64,000 nt of DNA from Paenibacillus albus (GCF_003952225.1 NZ_CP034437.1:647001-711000); one strand, 5' to 3'. Counted from the stretch's first letter, positions 15,806 to 24,775 are shown. Translations and numbers: made by a program. The notes: generated from the letters alone by a model not told the origin.

Positions 15806-16711
15806 TTATCTTGATCGTTTCGAAGCGATATAGGCAGCGCCAATGACGCCAGCATCCGAACCGAATATAGGTGCTGCAACTCGAATCCGGCCGCGCAAGT
15901 TCTCAAACACCTTGCCCTGCGTGCTTTCCACGACCCGCTCAATCAGCCACGGATTGTGCTCAATGACCGAGCCGCCGATGACGAACATGCCCGGATCAAG
16001 CGTCTGCATCAGAGAAGCAATCCCTCTGGAGAAATACTCAACCCACTGCGCGATAACTTCTTCCGCCTGCTTGTCCTTGCTTAGGTACTTGTCGAACAGC
16101 GTCTTCGCCGTAGCATCGCTGCCGTACAGCTTCTTGCTCTCAATCTCCAAGGCCGTGCCGCTGCATAGCGATTCGAGCGTTCCCGCGTATAGAGAATCAT
16201 GCCCTTTATCCCGATCCGAGACGATCATGCTGCCGATCTCCCCAGCGTAACCATTGGCGCCATGAATGACCTCGCCGCGCACGACAATGCCGCTGCCGAT
16301 GCCCGTGCTCACGGTGATATACATGGAGAGGACGCTGCCTTGCGAAGCTCCCCGCTCCCCCTCCAAGAGGGCTATCACATTAACATCGTTGTCCAAGTAC
16401 AGCTCATGCTCCGGAAAATACGACCTTACCTCATCAACCGGTACGCCTTCCAAACAAGGCACGTTGCCCGCATCGACGATGAACTCCGTTCCCTCGCGCC
16501 AAGGCACGGGAACCGCCATACCGATCTTGCTCGCTTTGCGTTCGCTATCGACGATGCCGACCAAATGACGGACACCTGCAAACAGCTCTTCCGCGCTGCC
16601 GAAGCTGCCGGTCAAGACAGTTTCTTTGCGTACAAGCTCCAGCTGCTCATTCACCAAGCCGACCCTTATATTCGTTCCTCCAATGTCTACCCCGATGACA
16701 TACTCGCTCAT
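15806..16711 (-). CDS. ROK-family sugar kinase
   Basis: The 301-residue kinase has the ATP-phosphate motif VDIGGTNIRVG (residues 8-18) and a catalytic Asp in DNDVN (about 109). The usual ROK zinc motif CxCGxxGCxE is not present. The equivalent stretch reads YAGTLESLCSGTALE with a single Cys, so the fold must be stabilised differently or the substrate range altered. The start overlaps the preceding gene as ATGA, indicating translational coupling. In context it probably phosphorylates a sugar released by the GH4 enzyme, for example glucosamine or a related hexose. Confidence 0.88.
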   Translation of the reverse strand: MSEYVIGVDIGGTNIRVGLVNEQLELVRKETVLTGSFGSAEELFAGVRHLVGIVDSERKASKIGMAVPVPWREGTEFIVDAGNVPCLEGVPVDEVRSYFPEHELYLDNDVNVIALLEGERGASQGSVLSMYITVSTGIGSGIVVRGEVIHGANGYAGEIGSMIVSDRDKGHDSLYAGTLESLCSGTALEIESKKLYGSDATAKTLFDKYLSKDKQAEEVIAQWVEYFSRGIASLMQTLDPGMFVIGGSVIEHNPWLIERVVESTQGKVFENLRGRIRVAAPIFGSDAGVIGAAYIASKRSR

Positions 16712-17445
16712 CCTGCCTGCTCCCCACTGATGTCAAGATACTTCGCTGCCTGCGAATCCAAGTAGAAATCAATATGATCGTAGCCTAGCAGCGCTTGAGC
16801 CGGCAGCAGCGCAGCCGGATTGCGGAAGATTTCCCGCACGATCTCGGCTTTGCGTTCGCCGGTAATGACCGTGATAACCCTTCGGCTGCGGATGACTTGG
16901 CCAAGGCCGAGCGTAATCCCCTCCGAGAGCACTGTCCGCTCATGAAAATATTTCTGCGCCACTTCCTTCGTCGTCGCCGACAGCTCCACGACGCTGCTGT
17001 AGTCCAGCACTGGGCATCCAGGCTCATTCAGCCCGATATGTCCGTTCATGCCCACGCCCATCAAGCTGAACGTAATCGGATACTGTTCGATGTATCGGTC
17101 AATTCGTGAGCATTCCTGGGCCAGATCGTCCGCCGTACCGTCGAAGAACTCAATCTGTTCACTCGCAAGCGGAATCAGCGAAAATAAGTCTTGGTTCAGC
17201 ATCTGATAGCAGCTGCCCTCCGAACTGCACTCGATCCCGACCCATTCATCGAGACTGACGATGCGGAGGTTCTTCAAGCTGCCGCCATGACCGTCGATGC
17301 TGCCAGCAAACTGCGCGTAGCTCTTCTGCGGCGTACTGCCGGAAGCCAAGCAGAATACCGGCTGCTCGTCTTCCGCTAGCCGCTGCTGCATTTCCCTTGC
17401 GATTTCATGGGCCAGCTCTTCTTCACTGTCAAAAATACGAATCAT
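16708..17445 (-). CDS. Glucosamine-6-phosphate deaminase family protein (NagB-like)
   Basis: This 245-residue protein of the NagB/6-phosphogluconolactonase fold is close to the length of NagB. Visible marks are the phosphate-binding LASGSTPQKSY, the catalytic-region SLDEWVGI and GVGMNGHIGLNEPG, the last typical of glucosamine-6-phosphate deaminases, which convert glucosamine-6-phosphate to fructose-6-phosphate and ammonia. GAGGGAG precedes the ATG, 16 bases after the regulator's stop codon. It anchors the operon's proposed role in amino-sugar use. Confidence 0.85.
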   Translation of the reverse strand: MIRIFDSEEELAHEIAREMQQRLAEDEQPVFCLASGSTPQKSYAQFAGSIDGHGGSLKNLRIVSLDEWVGIECSSEGSCYQMLNQDLFSLIPLASEQIEFFDGTADDLAQECSRIDRYIEQYPITFSLMGVGMNGHIGLNEPGCPVLDYSSVVELSATTKEVAQKYFHERTVLSEGITLGLGQVIRSRRVITVITGERKAEIVREIFRNPAALLPAQALLGYDHIDFYLDSQAAKYLDISGEQAG

Positions 17446-17461
17446 GCGCCTGCACTCCCTC

Positions 17462-18592
17462 TTAGGTGGATAACACCTGAATCATTTCCTGCTGCAGGAT
17501 CAAGCTCGCTGCGCCAACTGCCGTCTGATGCGCGGCGTCGCTTACCGTAATCGTCGGCGTCCATTCGGTATACTGCTGAACATAGGCTGCCGTTCTGCTT
17601 TGCACTAGCTCCGGGAATAGCGCAACCGTCTTGCCGCTAATGATGATCCGATCAATGTCTAAGATGCTGATCATATTGGCGATGACAAGTGCGAGATGAC
17701 GGGAAACGTAATCCGCGCAAGCTTCCCGCTCCCGTTCGTTCGTTAAGTCATACGTGCGAAGCAGCGTCTCAAGCCCCAGCTTGCTCTCGAGCCAACCGAC
17801 CGAGGACTTCTTCTTCCGGTACTCAGGATCGAAGCACATGTACTCAAGCTCGCCTGCACTTGCATTGTAGCCCCGGTGCAGCTCCTTGTTCAGGATGATA
17901 CCTGCGCCGACCCCCTCGCCTGCCGAGATAAGAATAAGGTCATTCGGCGCTTCTTCGGTGCTCTCGAGTCCACGGAACTCCGCGATAATCGAAGCGTTCA
18001 CGTCATTTTCCAGCAGAATCGGCAGCTGTACCCGCTCCTTCAATCTCGCCAGCAAAGGCTCGTACGCGTAATCCTCTTCGAGGTTGTCGTGGGTCATAAT
18101 CCGAATGGTACGCTTGCGAATATTGATCGCGCCATCGACGCCAATCCCAACGCCGAGAATGACGCTTCCCAGCTTCTCGGCTTTGCCCCGCATCCGTGCC
18201 ACGATGTCCTCAAACACGCTTTCAAACTGTCCACTATAAAATGGAATCGGCGTGTCGATCGCTTGTTGATCAATAATCTGGCCATATAGATTAACGAGCA
18301 GCGCCGTTGTTCGCTTGCCGATCGTTTGAATGCCGATGGTGACGTAGCTGTTCGCATTGAAGCGATAGACGGTACGCTTCCTGCCAAGCCCGCCGGACCC
18401 TTCGCGACTCTCGCCCGTAGCAGTCAGCAGGCCGATCTGTTCGAAGAAGCCGACAATCTTGCTGACCGTTACGAAGCTCATCGCGGTTTTCTCCGTGATT
18501 TCAACCTTAGCCAGCTCCGGGTACTGCAGCAGAATATCGAAGATGATTTTGCGGTTCTCATCCTTAATGTTATTGGGGAGAAATGACTTCAC
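17462..18592 (-). CDS. ROK-family transcriptional regulator (NagC/XylR type)
   Basis: This 376-residue repressor has an N-terminal winged helix (about residues 15-70, with SFVTVSKIVGFFEQIGLL as the recognition part) and a ROK sugar-binding domain containing GVGIGVDGAI and AGEGVGAGIIL. The ROK zinc cysteines are again missing: the equivalent stretch has a single Cys in YMCFDP. It is the first gene of the operon with NagB, ROK kinase and GH4. An AT-rich palindrome at 18619-18634 upstream is a likely autoregulatory operator. Confidence 0.88.
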   Translation of the reverse strand: MKSFLPNNIKDENRKIIFDILLQYPELAKVEITEKTAMSFVTVSKIVGFFEQIGLLTATGESREGSGGLGRKRTVYRFNANSYVTIGIQTIGKRTTALLVNLYGQIIDQQAIDTPIPFYSGQFESVFEDIVARMRGKAEKLGSVILGVGIGVDGAINIRKRTIRIMTHDNLEEDYAYEPLLARLKERVQLPILLENDVNASIIAEFRGLESTEEAPNDLILISAGEGVGAGIILNKELHRGYNASAGELEYMCFDPEYRKKKSSVGWLESKLGLETLLRTYDLTNEREREACADYVSRHLALVIANMISILDIDRIIISGKTVALFPELVQSRTAAYVQQYTEWTPTITVSDAAHQTAVGAASLILQQEMIQVLST

Positions 18593-18618
18593 TGAAGTCC
18601 CCCCTTTCTTTATTTAAG

Positions 18619-18634
18619 TTTATTATTTAATAAA
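18619..18634. promoter_or_regulatory. AT-rich palindromic operator before the ROK regulator
   Basis: TTTATTA and TAATAAA are separated by TT, forming a perfect 16-bp palindrome in a very AT-rich stretch before the regulator start. XylR/NagC-type proteins bind such sites. Confidence 0.65.
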
Positions 18635-18651
18635 GTTTAATAATTATCTAA

Positions 18652-18683
18652 AAATGAACCGGGCACAGACGGCCCGTTCATTC
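18652..18683 (-). terminator. Terminator after helD
   Basis: On the minus strand ATGAACGGGC pairs with GCCCGGTTCAT with one bulge, followed by TTTTTAG. It lies 65 bases beyond the helD stop. Confidence 0.7.
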
Positions 18684-18748
18684 TCATCATATCCAAAGGC
18701 AGCTAGCGCTGTCAATGTTAATGTTAAAAGGAGCAGCGGCTATCGCCG

Positions 18749-21187
18749 TCATTCCTCAAAAAGCGACGTATCAAGCTGCTTCATATATGGAGCTGCATCT
18801 CCTACCGCATACAGCCGCAGACGGTGCATCGCTCGCGTGCAGACGGTATAGAAGAGCTTGCGCTCGCTCTCCCTGCTATAGGTTTGAGCGGAAGCGTCAT
18901 AGACCAACACCGCATCGAATTCGACGCCCTTCGCGAGATACGCCGGAATGACCGCAACGCCTTTCTCGAAGGTGAGCGTCTCCTTCGTAATGAGACGCAG
19001 CTCTTCGCCGCCTTCCGCCGATAGCGCGTCATATGCAGCACGAGCCTCCGCCGCCGTCTTCGTAATGACGGCAATAGAGTCGAAGCCTTCGGCTCGCAGC
19101 GAAGCCAGGTCGCTGGTGATACGCGCTGCCCGCTCCCCGCTGTTGCTGAGCCGCACGAGCTGCGGCTTGCCGCCGTAGCGCTCGAACGGCACAATATCCG
19201 TGCCATCCGGCAGCATCGCCTTGGTAAACTCCACGATCTCCTTCGTGGAGCGATAGCTGCGAACGAGACGAATCAGCCTCGTTTCGTCCGGACCATAGAT
19301 GCGCGCAAGCGGCGAATCCGCCTCGTGCAGAATCGTCGATTGCACGAAGATCGCCTGGCCGAAGTCGCCGAGCACCGTCATTCGCGCGCGAGGAAACAGC
19401 CGCTTCAGGAAAGCATATTGGAACGGCGAATAATCCTGGCCTTCATCGACGAAGACATGCCGCACATCCGTATTCATCCGCACGCCTTCCACCAGCTCTT
19501 TGAGATACAGGAATGGCGTCGCATCTTCATAGAGCAGCTCGGAGCCGCTCAGCTTCGCTCTCGTCTGCGCACAGATTTCCGCCCACTTCTCGGGCAGCCC
19601 CGCTTCGTCAGTACCAGTCATCTCCGCATACTTGCTGGCGTTCTCACTGAACATTTGCCCGTACAGCCGTGCGAAGTCTATGAACTTATATCGTCTCGCA
19701 TCACGGCGCAGAGGCGCGAAGCTCTCCTTCACAATCATTCGGCGGAGATGCTCCTCCTCCTGATCGGCAATATCATACGCATCTCCCTCGCCTTGCTCCG
19801 TGCCCTGGAAGTCTTCGTACTGGTCGATATACGACTGTGCGAAATCAAACACCGCTTCATTGCGCTCGTATTTCTTCAGCACCGCTTTATGGGCCTCTTC
19901 ATACTGCTCGTTGTCGAGGTAGTCGAGCTCATCCTTCACCCACTCGGCTTTTCGCTCCTTGCGTTCAATGGAGGCCAGCTGCTGCTGCAGCCAATCCCGC
20001 AGCAGCAAAGCGCGATTCGCAAGCTTGATCGAGCTGTCATAGCTGTAGAACTGCTCCGCCATCTGCTCCGCAGTAATAATCTCGCGTTCTCTGAACCAGA
20101 TGCCGCTGAACAGCATGCCCTCTTGGCAGAGCCAGTCTGCATAATGCTGCAGCGCGTGAAGGAACGACTCCGACGCCTTATACCGAATGCCCTGAAGTCT
20201 CGCTTCATAAGCCGAATCGCTGTCACCAGCCGCGCTCAGCACATATTCAATCTGATCAAAAGGATCTTCAAGCCGCATCTGATTACCAAGCCAGTAGGCT
20301 AAATACTCTTGGAACGTCGTCTGCTGCATATTCTCTTCGCCCAGCTCAGGGAGTACCGTCGAGACATAGCTGTTAAACATCGGGTTCGGCGAGAACAAGA
20401 CGATCTGGTCCGCCCGCAGCCGGCCGCGGTGCTTATAGAGCAAGTAAGCCGCCCGCTGCAAAGCCGCGGACGTCTTGCCGCTGCCAGCTGCGCCTTGCAC
20501 GATAAGCATGCGACTCTTGTCGTCGCGGATAATCGCGTTCTGCTCCTTCTGAATCGTCGCGACGATGCTCTTCATCTGCGCATCCGCGCCTCTGCCTAGC
20601 GCCTGCTGCAGCAGCTCGTCGCCGATCGTGACGCTCGTGTCGAACACACTGCGCAGCTCGCCGCTTTTAATTTGATACTGCCGCTTCAGCAGCATCGTTC
20701 CTTCGATGACTCCGCCAGGCGTCGCATATGCGGCCGAGCCCGGGGAATGATCGTAGTACATACTTGCTATAGGCGTACGCCAGTCATACACAAGGAAACC
20801 AAGTCCATCCTCATCGACAAGCGAGGATACACCAATATAAATTTGCTCGCTCTCAGGGGAACCTTTCTCTTCGTAATCAATGCGTCCGAAGTACGGCGAC
20901 GGCAGCATTCGCTTCATATTGTTATACCGTTGAAGCCGCTGCTTGTGGCTTCGTTCCCGTTCGGAGAGCAACGCTTCCTGCTGCCTGATGCTGTATAACG
21001 TTTCTTCGAAATCGTCAAAGGTGCTGGTGTTCACCGTTACATCTTCCCAGAACTTCTTGGCAAAGTCCGTCACCTGATTGCGCAGCCCTGATACCTCTGG
21101 CGCAAGCTCCTCGATCTTCGTCCGCAGCGTCTCTGTTACCTGCTTTAGACGCGCCTGTTCCTGCTTCCAATCGTTCTCGCTTATCAT
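18749..21187 (-). CDS. helD: HelD-type ATPase, RNA polymerase recycling factor
   Basis: This 812-residue superfamily 1 (UvrD-like) ATPase is built like HelD. It has an N-terminal coiled coil (about 1-95) that enters RNA polymerase, a WRTPIASMYYD segment, Walker A GAAGSGKTS (about 232-240), and helicase motifs VFVDEGQDYSPFQ and LVRSYRSTKEI. HelD frees stalled RNA polymerase from nucleic acid in Bacillus and relatives, where it is of similar length (about 774 residues in B. subtilis). GAAGGAGCG precedes the ATG. It appears monocistronic, between its terminator and an upstream intergenic region that may encode a small RNA on the other strand. Confidence 0.93.
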   Translation of the reverse strand: MISENDWKQEQARLKQVTETLRTKIEELAPEVSGLRNQVTDFAKKFWEDVTVNTSTFDDFEETLYSIRQQEALLSERERSHKQRLQRYNNMKRMLPSPYFGRIDYEEKGSPESEQIYIGVSSLVDEDGLGFLVYDWRTPIASMYYDHSPGSAAYATPGGVIEGTMLLKRQYQIKSGELRSVFDTSVTIGDELLQQALGRGADAQMKSIVATIQKEQNAIIRDDKSRMLIVQGAAGSGKTSAALQRAAYLLYKHRGRLRADQIVLFSPNPMFNSYVSTVLPELGEENMQQTTFQEYLAYWLGNQMRLEDPFDQIEYVLSAAGDSDSAYEARLQGIRYKASESFLHALQHYADWLCQEGMLFSGIWFREREIITAEQMAEQFYSYDSSIKLANRALLLRDWLQQQLASIERKERKAEWVKDELDYLDNEQYEEAHKAVLKKYERNEAVFDFAQSYIDQYEDFQGTEQGEGDAYDIADQEEEHLRRMIVKESFAPLRRDARRYKFIDFARLYGQMFSENASKYAEMTGTDEAGLPEKWAEICAQTRAKLSGSELLYEDATPFLYLKELVEGVRMNTDVRHVFVDEGQDYSPFQYAFLKRLFPRARMTVLGDFGQAIFVQSTILHEADSPLARIYGPDETRLIRLVRSYRSTKEIVEFTKAMLPDGTDIVPFERYGGKPQLVRLSNSGERAARITSDLASLRAEGFDSIAVITKTAAEARAAYDALSAEGGEELRLITKETLTFEKGVAVIPAYLAKGVEFDAVLVYDASAQTYSRESERKLFYTVCTRAMHRLRLYAVGDAAPYMKQLDTSLFEE

Positions 21188-21235
21188 TCACGGACACGCT
21201 CCTTCATAAAGTTTTGACAGCCCCCGCAGCACCTG

Positions 21236-21400
21236 TTGACAACGGGCGAACTATCATGGTATTATTAGAGTATAGATAAGATGTTCTTACTCTGTATGAT
21301 AAAAATATATTATGACAGGTTTACCTAGCATAGCATACGACAGCTTGCTTTGTAAATCATTTATAAACATAACAAAACCGGCAGATTCTGCCGGTTTTTC
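21236..21400 (+). ncRNA. Candidate small RNA between helD and the pspA-like gene
   Basis: On the plus strand TTGACA (21236-21241) and TATTAT (21260-21265) are 18 bases apart, a good vegetative promoter. No plus-strand gene follows for kilobases. About 105 bases downstream of the predicted start lies a hairpin with AAAACCGGCAGA and TCTGCCGGTTTT arms followed by TTTTTC. Promoter plus terminator would make an RNA of about 125 bases. This is inference from signals only. Confidence 0.4.
21374..21400. terminator. Strong terminator, possibly bidirectional
   Basis: AAAACCGGCAG and CTGCCGGTTTT arms flank ATT, with TTTTTC after the stem on the plus strand and GTTTTGTTATG after it on the minus strand. 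It can end the pspA-like operon (minus) and any plus-strand transcript. Confidence 0.85.
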
Positions 21401-21483
21401 TTATTGTTATCGCTTGTTTTTGTTCGTTACCGCTTATCGCCTATAAGAGACTTGCTTTTAGCTTATGCAGTCTGCCTAAGGAA

Positions 21484-22176
21484 TTATTCTGCTGGCTGCT
21501 CCTGCTTCAATTCCGCCGCCGGCTGCTGCTTCAATGCTGCCAACGATGCTTCAATCTCCGCTGTCAGCGTCGGATCGAGATACTGCGGCGCAGACCGCTT
21601 AGCCGGCGAGTTGAAATGATTCAGTGCCTCCAGCTCCGCCTCAACCATCAGCACCTTCTCCTCCGCGCGAGCGAAGCCTCTGACGATGCCGTCCGTCTGG
21701 AACGATACGACGCTCTGGTTCAACTCCTTGAGCGAGCTTGCCACATTAACCCGGGATTCGAGCAGCAGCCGGCGATGATTGTACTCCTCTGATTGCACGA
21801 GCAGCTGAGCGATACGCTCCTCCAGCACTCTCGTTTGTTCCTGAATCGTTACATACTGCTCGCGGTATACGGCCAGCTTCTTCTCCTGCAGCAGCTTCTC
21901 CTGCAGCGCCAGCTTCGCGATCTGGTCCTCGCCTTGATCCACTGCAAGCCGCGCTTGACGATCCCGCTTCTCGACTGCCGTCTCGGCATTCGCGATAAGC
22001 ACCGCCTGCCGTTTCTCAATAAACAACTGGTGCGCAAGTGCCCGCTGCCCTTTCTCAAGCTCAACGCTGAATTCCCGCATATATTGATTCACCATATGGA
22101 GAGGCTTCTCGCACTTATCGATCAGCCCGTTCGTTTCCGCTAGAAACACATCTTTGACACGTTTGAAGATACCCAT
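21484..22176 (-). CDS. PspA/IM30-family membrane-stress protein
   Basis: The start at 22176 is set by AAAGGAG ten bases upstream and by the family N-terminus MGIFKRVKDVF. An in-frame extension to 22323 lies inside the upstream gene and lacks support. The 230-residue product is a long coiled coil of the ESCRT-III-like PspA/IM30/LiaH family, which binds stressed membranes. The last part is Ala/Gln/Glu-rich. It begins two bases past the end of an upstream membrane protein gene with which it is co-transcribed. Control by the adjacent two-component system is suggested by a shared box at 22724-22740. Confidence 0.9.
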   Translation of the reverse strand: MGIFKRVKDVFLAETNGLIDKCEKPLHMVNQYMREFSVELEKGQRALAHQLFIEKRQAVLIANAETAVEKRDRQARLAVDQGEDQIAKLALQEKLLQEKKLAVYREQYVTIQEQTRVLEERIAQLLVQSEEYNHRRLLLESRVNVASSLKELNQSVVSFQTDGIVRGFARAEEKVLMVEAELEALNHFNSPAKRSAPQYLDPTLTAEIEASLAALKQQPAAELKQEQPAE

Positions 22177-22177
22177 A

Positions 22178-22660
22178 TTACTTCGACTCCTTTGATTGAT
22201 TTTGCTGCATTTCCCATTGGTCCAGGAAGTCAGATGCGCTAGGAATGCCAGCAAGCACGTTAGCTCCCTCCGCAGCTCTCGACCGTTTGCCTCGGCGCAA
22301 GAGCAGGAAGCACAATCCGACAATCAGAATGATTCCGCCTACTGCTACGCCAGGCCCAATTCCATGCTCGTGATCCCGCTCGAAGCGGATCTTGCCGCCC
22401 TTGATGCCCATCATCTGTACAGGCCCGTCCTCACCACGGAGTGCTGCCTCTGGCGGCGCTGGCACAGCTGCGTCCTTACCGTCTCTTATCTCAACCTTCA
22501 TGTCACCCGCAGGTCTGCCATGAAACTCCTGACTCACTCTCACAGCTTTCGATACCTCATGTCCGTGCTCACCGGCCGCTAAGCTTAAGCCAGCCCCGAC
22601 AGCCACGATGATAACCGATACGAGCAGCGCTTTTTTCACCCAAGGTCTAATGCGTCTCAC
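22178..22660 (-). CDS. Two-segment membrane protein, partner of the PspA-like protein
   Basis: I do not recognise the family. The 160-residue product has an N-terminal membrane segment or signal anchor (about residues 10-29) and a hydrophilic extracytoplasmic region of about 70 residues rich in charged residues. A second membrane segment follows (about 103-121, GVAVGGIILIVGLCFLLL), then a cytoplasmic Arg/Lys patch and tail. Such a topology suits a membrane docking site for the PspA-like protein encoded directly downstream, much as LiaF/LiaI-like or PspB/PspC proteins do, but there is no recognisable similarity. It is the first gene of the pair, under the shared regulatory box. Confidence 0.8.
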   Translation of the reverse strand: MRRIRPWVKKALLVSVIIVAVGAGLSLAAGEHGHEVSKAVRVSQEFHGRPAGDMKVEIRDGKDAAVPAPPEAALRGEDGPVQMMGIKGGKIRFERDHEHGIGPGVAVGGIILIVGLCFLLLRRGKRSRAAEGANVLAGIPSASDFLDQWEMQQNQSKESK

Positions 22661-22708
22661 GCTTTAATCATCCTTTCATAACAAGGGTTCTTGTCTCTAC
22701 AGTACCTA

Positions 22709-22740
22709 GTATATCGAGCAATAGTAAAAGTACGGTAAAA
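22709..22740 (-). promoter_or_regulatory. Response-regulator box and promoter of the psp-like pair
   Basis: On the minus strand TTTTAC-N5-TTTTAC (22740-22724, an 11-bp direct repeat as bound by OmpR-class regulators) is followed after ten bases by TATACT (22713-22708). The same arrangement with an 11-base gap precedes the response-regulator gene at 24833-24849. Confidence 0.75.
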
Positions 22741-22748
22741 GATAAAAA

Positions 22749-22783
22749 AGCCCCTTCTCTTCATCTTCCCAAGAGAAAAGGCC
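22749..22783 (-). terminator. Terminator after the two-component operon
   Basis: On the minus strand GGCCTTTTCTCTT pairs with AAGAGAAGGGGCT (G-U pairs included) around GGGAAGATG and is followed by TTTTTTATC. Confidence 0.75.
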
Positions 22784-22797
22784 GCCTGCCAGCAATG

Positions 22798-24108
22798 CTA
22801 TACGGGAAACTCGACCGAAAATGTACTTCCTTTACCCGGCTCGCTCTCCAGAACAACCGATGCTCGGTGGGCGATGGCAATCTGCTTGGCAATCGCAAGC
22901 CCAAGCCCCGCGCTGCCCTCCTCACGGGAACGGTGCTTCTCGACCCGATAGAACCGATCGAAGATACGCGGCTGATCGGCTTCGGCAATGCCAATGCCAC
23001 TGTCGCGGACAATGATCCTCCACTGCCTCGGATTAGGATCAAGCCCCACATCGACCTTGCCGCCCTCAGGCGTGTACTTGATCGCATTATCCAACAGGAT
23101 ATAAACCAGCTGCTTCAACCGCTCAGGATCGCCTTTCACAGTCAGCGTCTTCGGCAGCATCGTCCGCAGCGTAATCGCCTTCTTCTGAGCAACACCTTCG
23201 AAAGCCTGCACCCACCCGCGAAGCTTCGGCACGATGTCGAAGGTACTCATCTCAAATTCATCCGAGCCTATGTCGGACCGGGCAAGCAATAGCAAATGCT
23301 GCACCATTCGGCTCATCCGTCCGATCTCTTCCTTCATATCCGACACGACTTCCTTCGAATACGGAGTAATGGTTTCCCCGTTCTCCAGCTCAATAACATC
23401 GAGAGAAGTATTCATAATACTGAGCGGCGTCCTCAGCTCATGAGAAGCGTCCGCCAGAAACTGCTGCTGCTGTCTGAACGTTTGCTGAATCGGAATCATC
23501 GCCTTTTTGGACATCGAAGAGCTCAGCTTTATTGCAACAATAATAAAAACAATAAGAATAACGCTGAATACGATGAGCAGCGTACGGAGGATACTCCAGT
23601 AAAAGGTGACGTCCTTCGCTGCATAGATCGTCGCGACCCCTTCGGTCGTCATGATGGAATGCGCACCGACGAAGAGTACCCTGCTCTCCGAGATGAGCAT
23701 GACATTTCCTTGCAGCTTATGAATTTCGGGGAGCCAGCGCAATCGGAACTCGTCCCCATCCGTCTGCCAGTCTCGGATCAGCTTTAAGCTGTATTCGCTA
23801 AGCTCTGGAATCGCATCGCTTTGCGCGAGCACTTTGCCCTGGTTGTCCAGCACATAGAAGAAGTACAAGTCGTCTTTGCGGTTATTCTCCAACTTCGGAA
23901 TGACTACATTGCCCGCCTCGGTTGCATTCATCGTCGTTCGGAGCGAATTGCTCTGCTCTTGATACGCCATGATGATGAAGAAGACCGACACGATGATCGA
24001 GAATAACACTAGAAACAGAATGATGAGCCACGTGTAGGTGACGGTAAGCTTCCTCTGCGTATATAGGAATAAGTCGCGCTTCTTGCCTTTCTTAAGCGTC
24101 CATTTCAA
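22798..24108 (-). CDS. Sensor histidine kinase, HisKA/HATPase type
   Basis: The 436-residue kinase has two membrane segments (about 26-48 and 173-193) enclosing an extracytoplasmic domain of about 125 residues. Next come the phosphoacceptor helix FLADASHELRTPLS (His 223), an N-box DNAIKYTPEGG, then DSGIGIAEADQPRIFDRFYR and GLGLAIAKQ. No classical HAMP is obvious between the second segment and the His box. It overlaps the response-regulator gene by 17 bases. The neighbouring PspA-like operon and shared promoter box suggest it senses envelope stress (inference). Confidence 0.93.
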   Translation of the reverse strand: MKWTLKKGKKRDLFLYTQRKLTVTYTWLIILFLVLFSIIVSVFFIIMAYQEQSNSLRTTMNATEAGNVVIPKLENNRKDDLYFFYVLDNQGKVLAQSDAIPELSEYSLKLIRDWQTDGDEFRLRWLPEIHKLQGNVMLISESRVLFVGAHSIMTTEGVATIYAAKDVTFYWSILRTLLIVFSVILIVFIIVAIKLSSSMSKKAMIPIQQTFRQQQQFLADASHELRTPLSIMNTSLDVIELENGETITPYSKEVVSDMKEEIGRMSRMVQHLLLLARSDIGSDEFEMSTFDIVPKLRGWVQAFEGVAQKKAITLRTMLPKTLTVKGDPERLKQLVYILLDNAIKYTPEGGKVDVGLDPNPRQWRIIVRDSGIGIAEADQPRIFDRFYRVEKHRSREEGSAGLGLAIAKQIAIAHRASVVLESEPGKGSTFSVEFPV

Positions 24109-24775
24109 ACCGGTAGCCTACCCCCCTGATGCTGTGAATGACCGGTTCTCCCTCGGAGTCATCCAGCTTGTCCCGGAGCATCTTCACGGTTACATCGACA
24201 TTCTTATAGGAGACATCACTGCCAACCCCCCAGATGCGATCGAGAATCGCCTCTCTCGTCAGCACATTGCCGCTGTTCTGTAGGAAGAAGTCGAGCAGCT
24301 GATATTCCCTTGGGCTGAGCTGAATCTCCGCTCTGTCCCTAAATAGCTGATGGGAAGAGCGATTGAGCTTGAACCGCCGCCCGAACGAAACAATATCCGA
24401 CTGCCTTGGGGCAAAATTACGCCGCGCCAGCACCCGAAGACGAGCGAGCAGCTCATCCATCTCGAAAGGCTTCGTCAAATAATCATCGGCTCCTGCATCG
24501 AGACCGAAGATTTTGTCCTGCAGCGAATCCTTGGCGGTCAAGAGCACGATGGCTTGTCCATAGTTGTCGCCTCGCAGACGCTTGCAGACGTCCACCCCAT
24601 CCATGAGCGGCATCATCCAATCCAGAATGAGCACGTCGTAAGCCGATCCACGAGCATAATCAAGCGCGTCTTCACCGTTCTCCACCCAATCAACGTAATA
24701 GCCGCCCTTCTTCTCCAGCATATATTTAACAAGCTTGCCCAGCTTCTTATCATCTTCCGCCAGCAAAATGTTCAC
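24092..24775 (-). CDS. OmpR-family response regulator
   Basis: The start is taken as GTG at 24775, seven bases after GGGGGAG, giving VNILLAEDD as the usual receiver start; an upstream in-frame ATG at 24829 lacks a site. The 227-residue product has a receiver domain with phospho-Asp about 52 in LILDWMMP, and a winged-helix DNA-binding domain (LSPREYQLLDFFLQN, SIRGVGYRF). It is co-transcribed with the overlapping kinase gene. Its promoter carries a TTTTAC-N5-TTTTAC direct repeat also found before the psp-like pair, so autoregulation is probable. Confidence 0.93.
   Translation of the reverse strand: MNILLAEDDKKLGKLVKYMLEKKGGYYVDWVENGEDALDYARGSAYDVLILDWMMPLMDGVDVCKRLRGDNYGQAIVLLTAKDSLQDKIFGLDAGADDYLTKPFEMDELLARLRVLARRNFAPRQSDIVSFGRRFKLNRSSHQLFRDRAEIQLSPREYQLLDFFLQNSGNVLTREAILDRIWGVGSDVSYKNVDVTVKMLRDKLDDSEGEPVIHSIRGVGYRFEMDA

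Noticed and set aside
19325..20302. Open frame of 325 codons opposite helD
   Set aside because: It is rich in His, Arg and Leu as expected for an antisense frame; helD is strongly supported.
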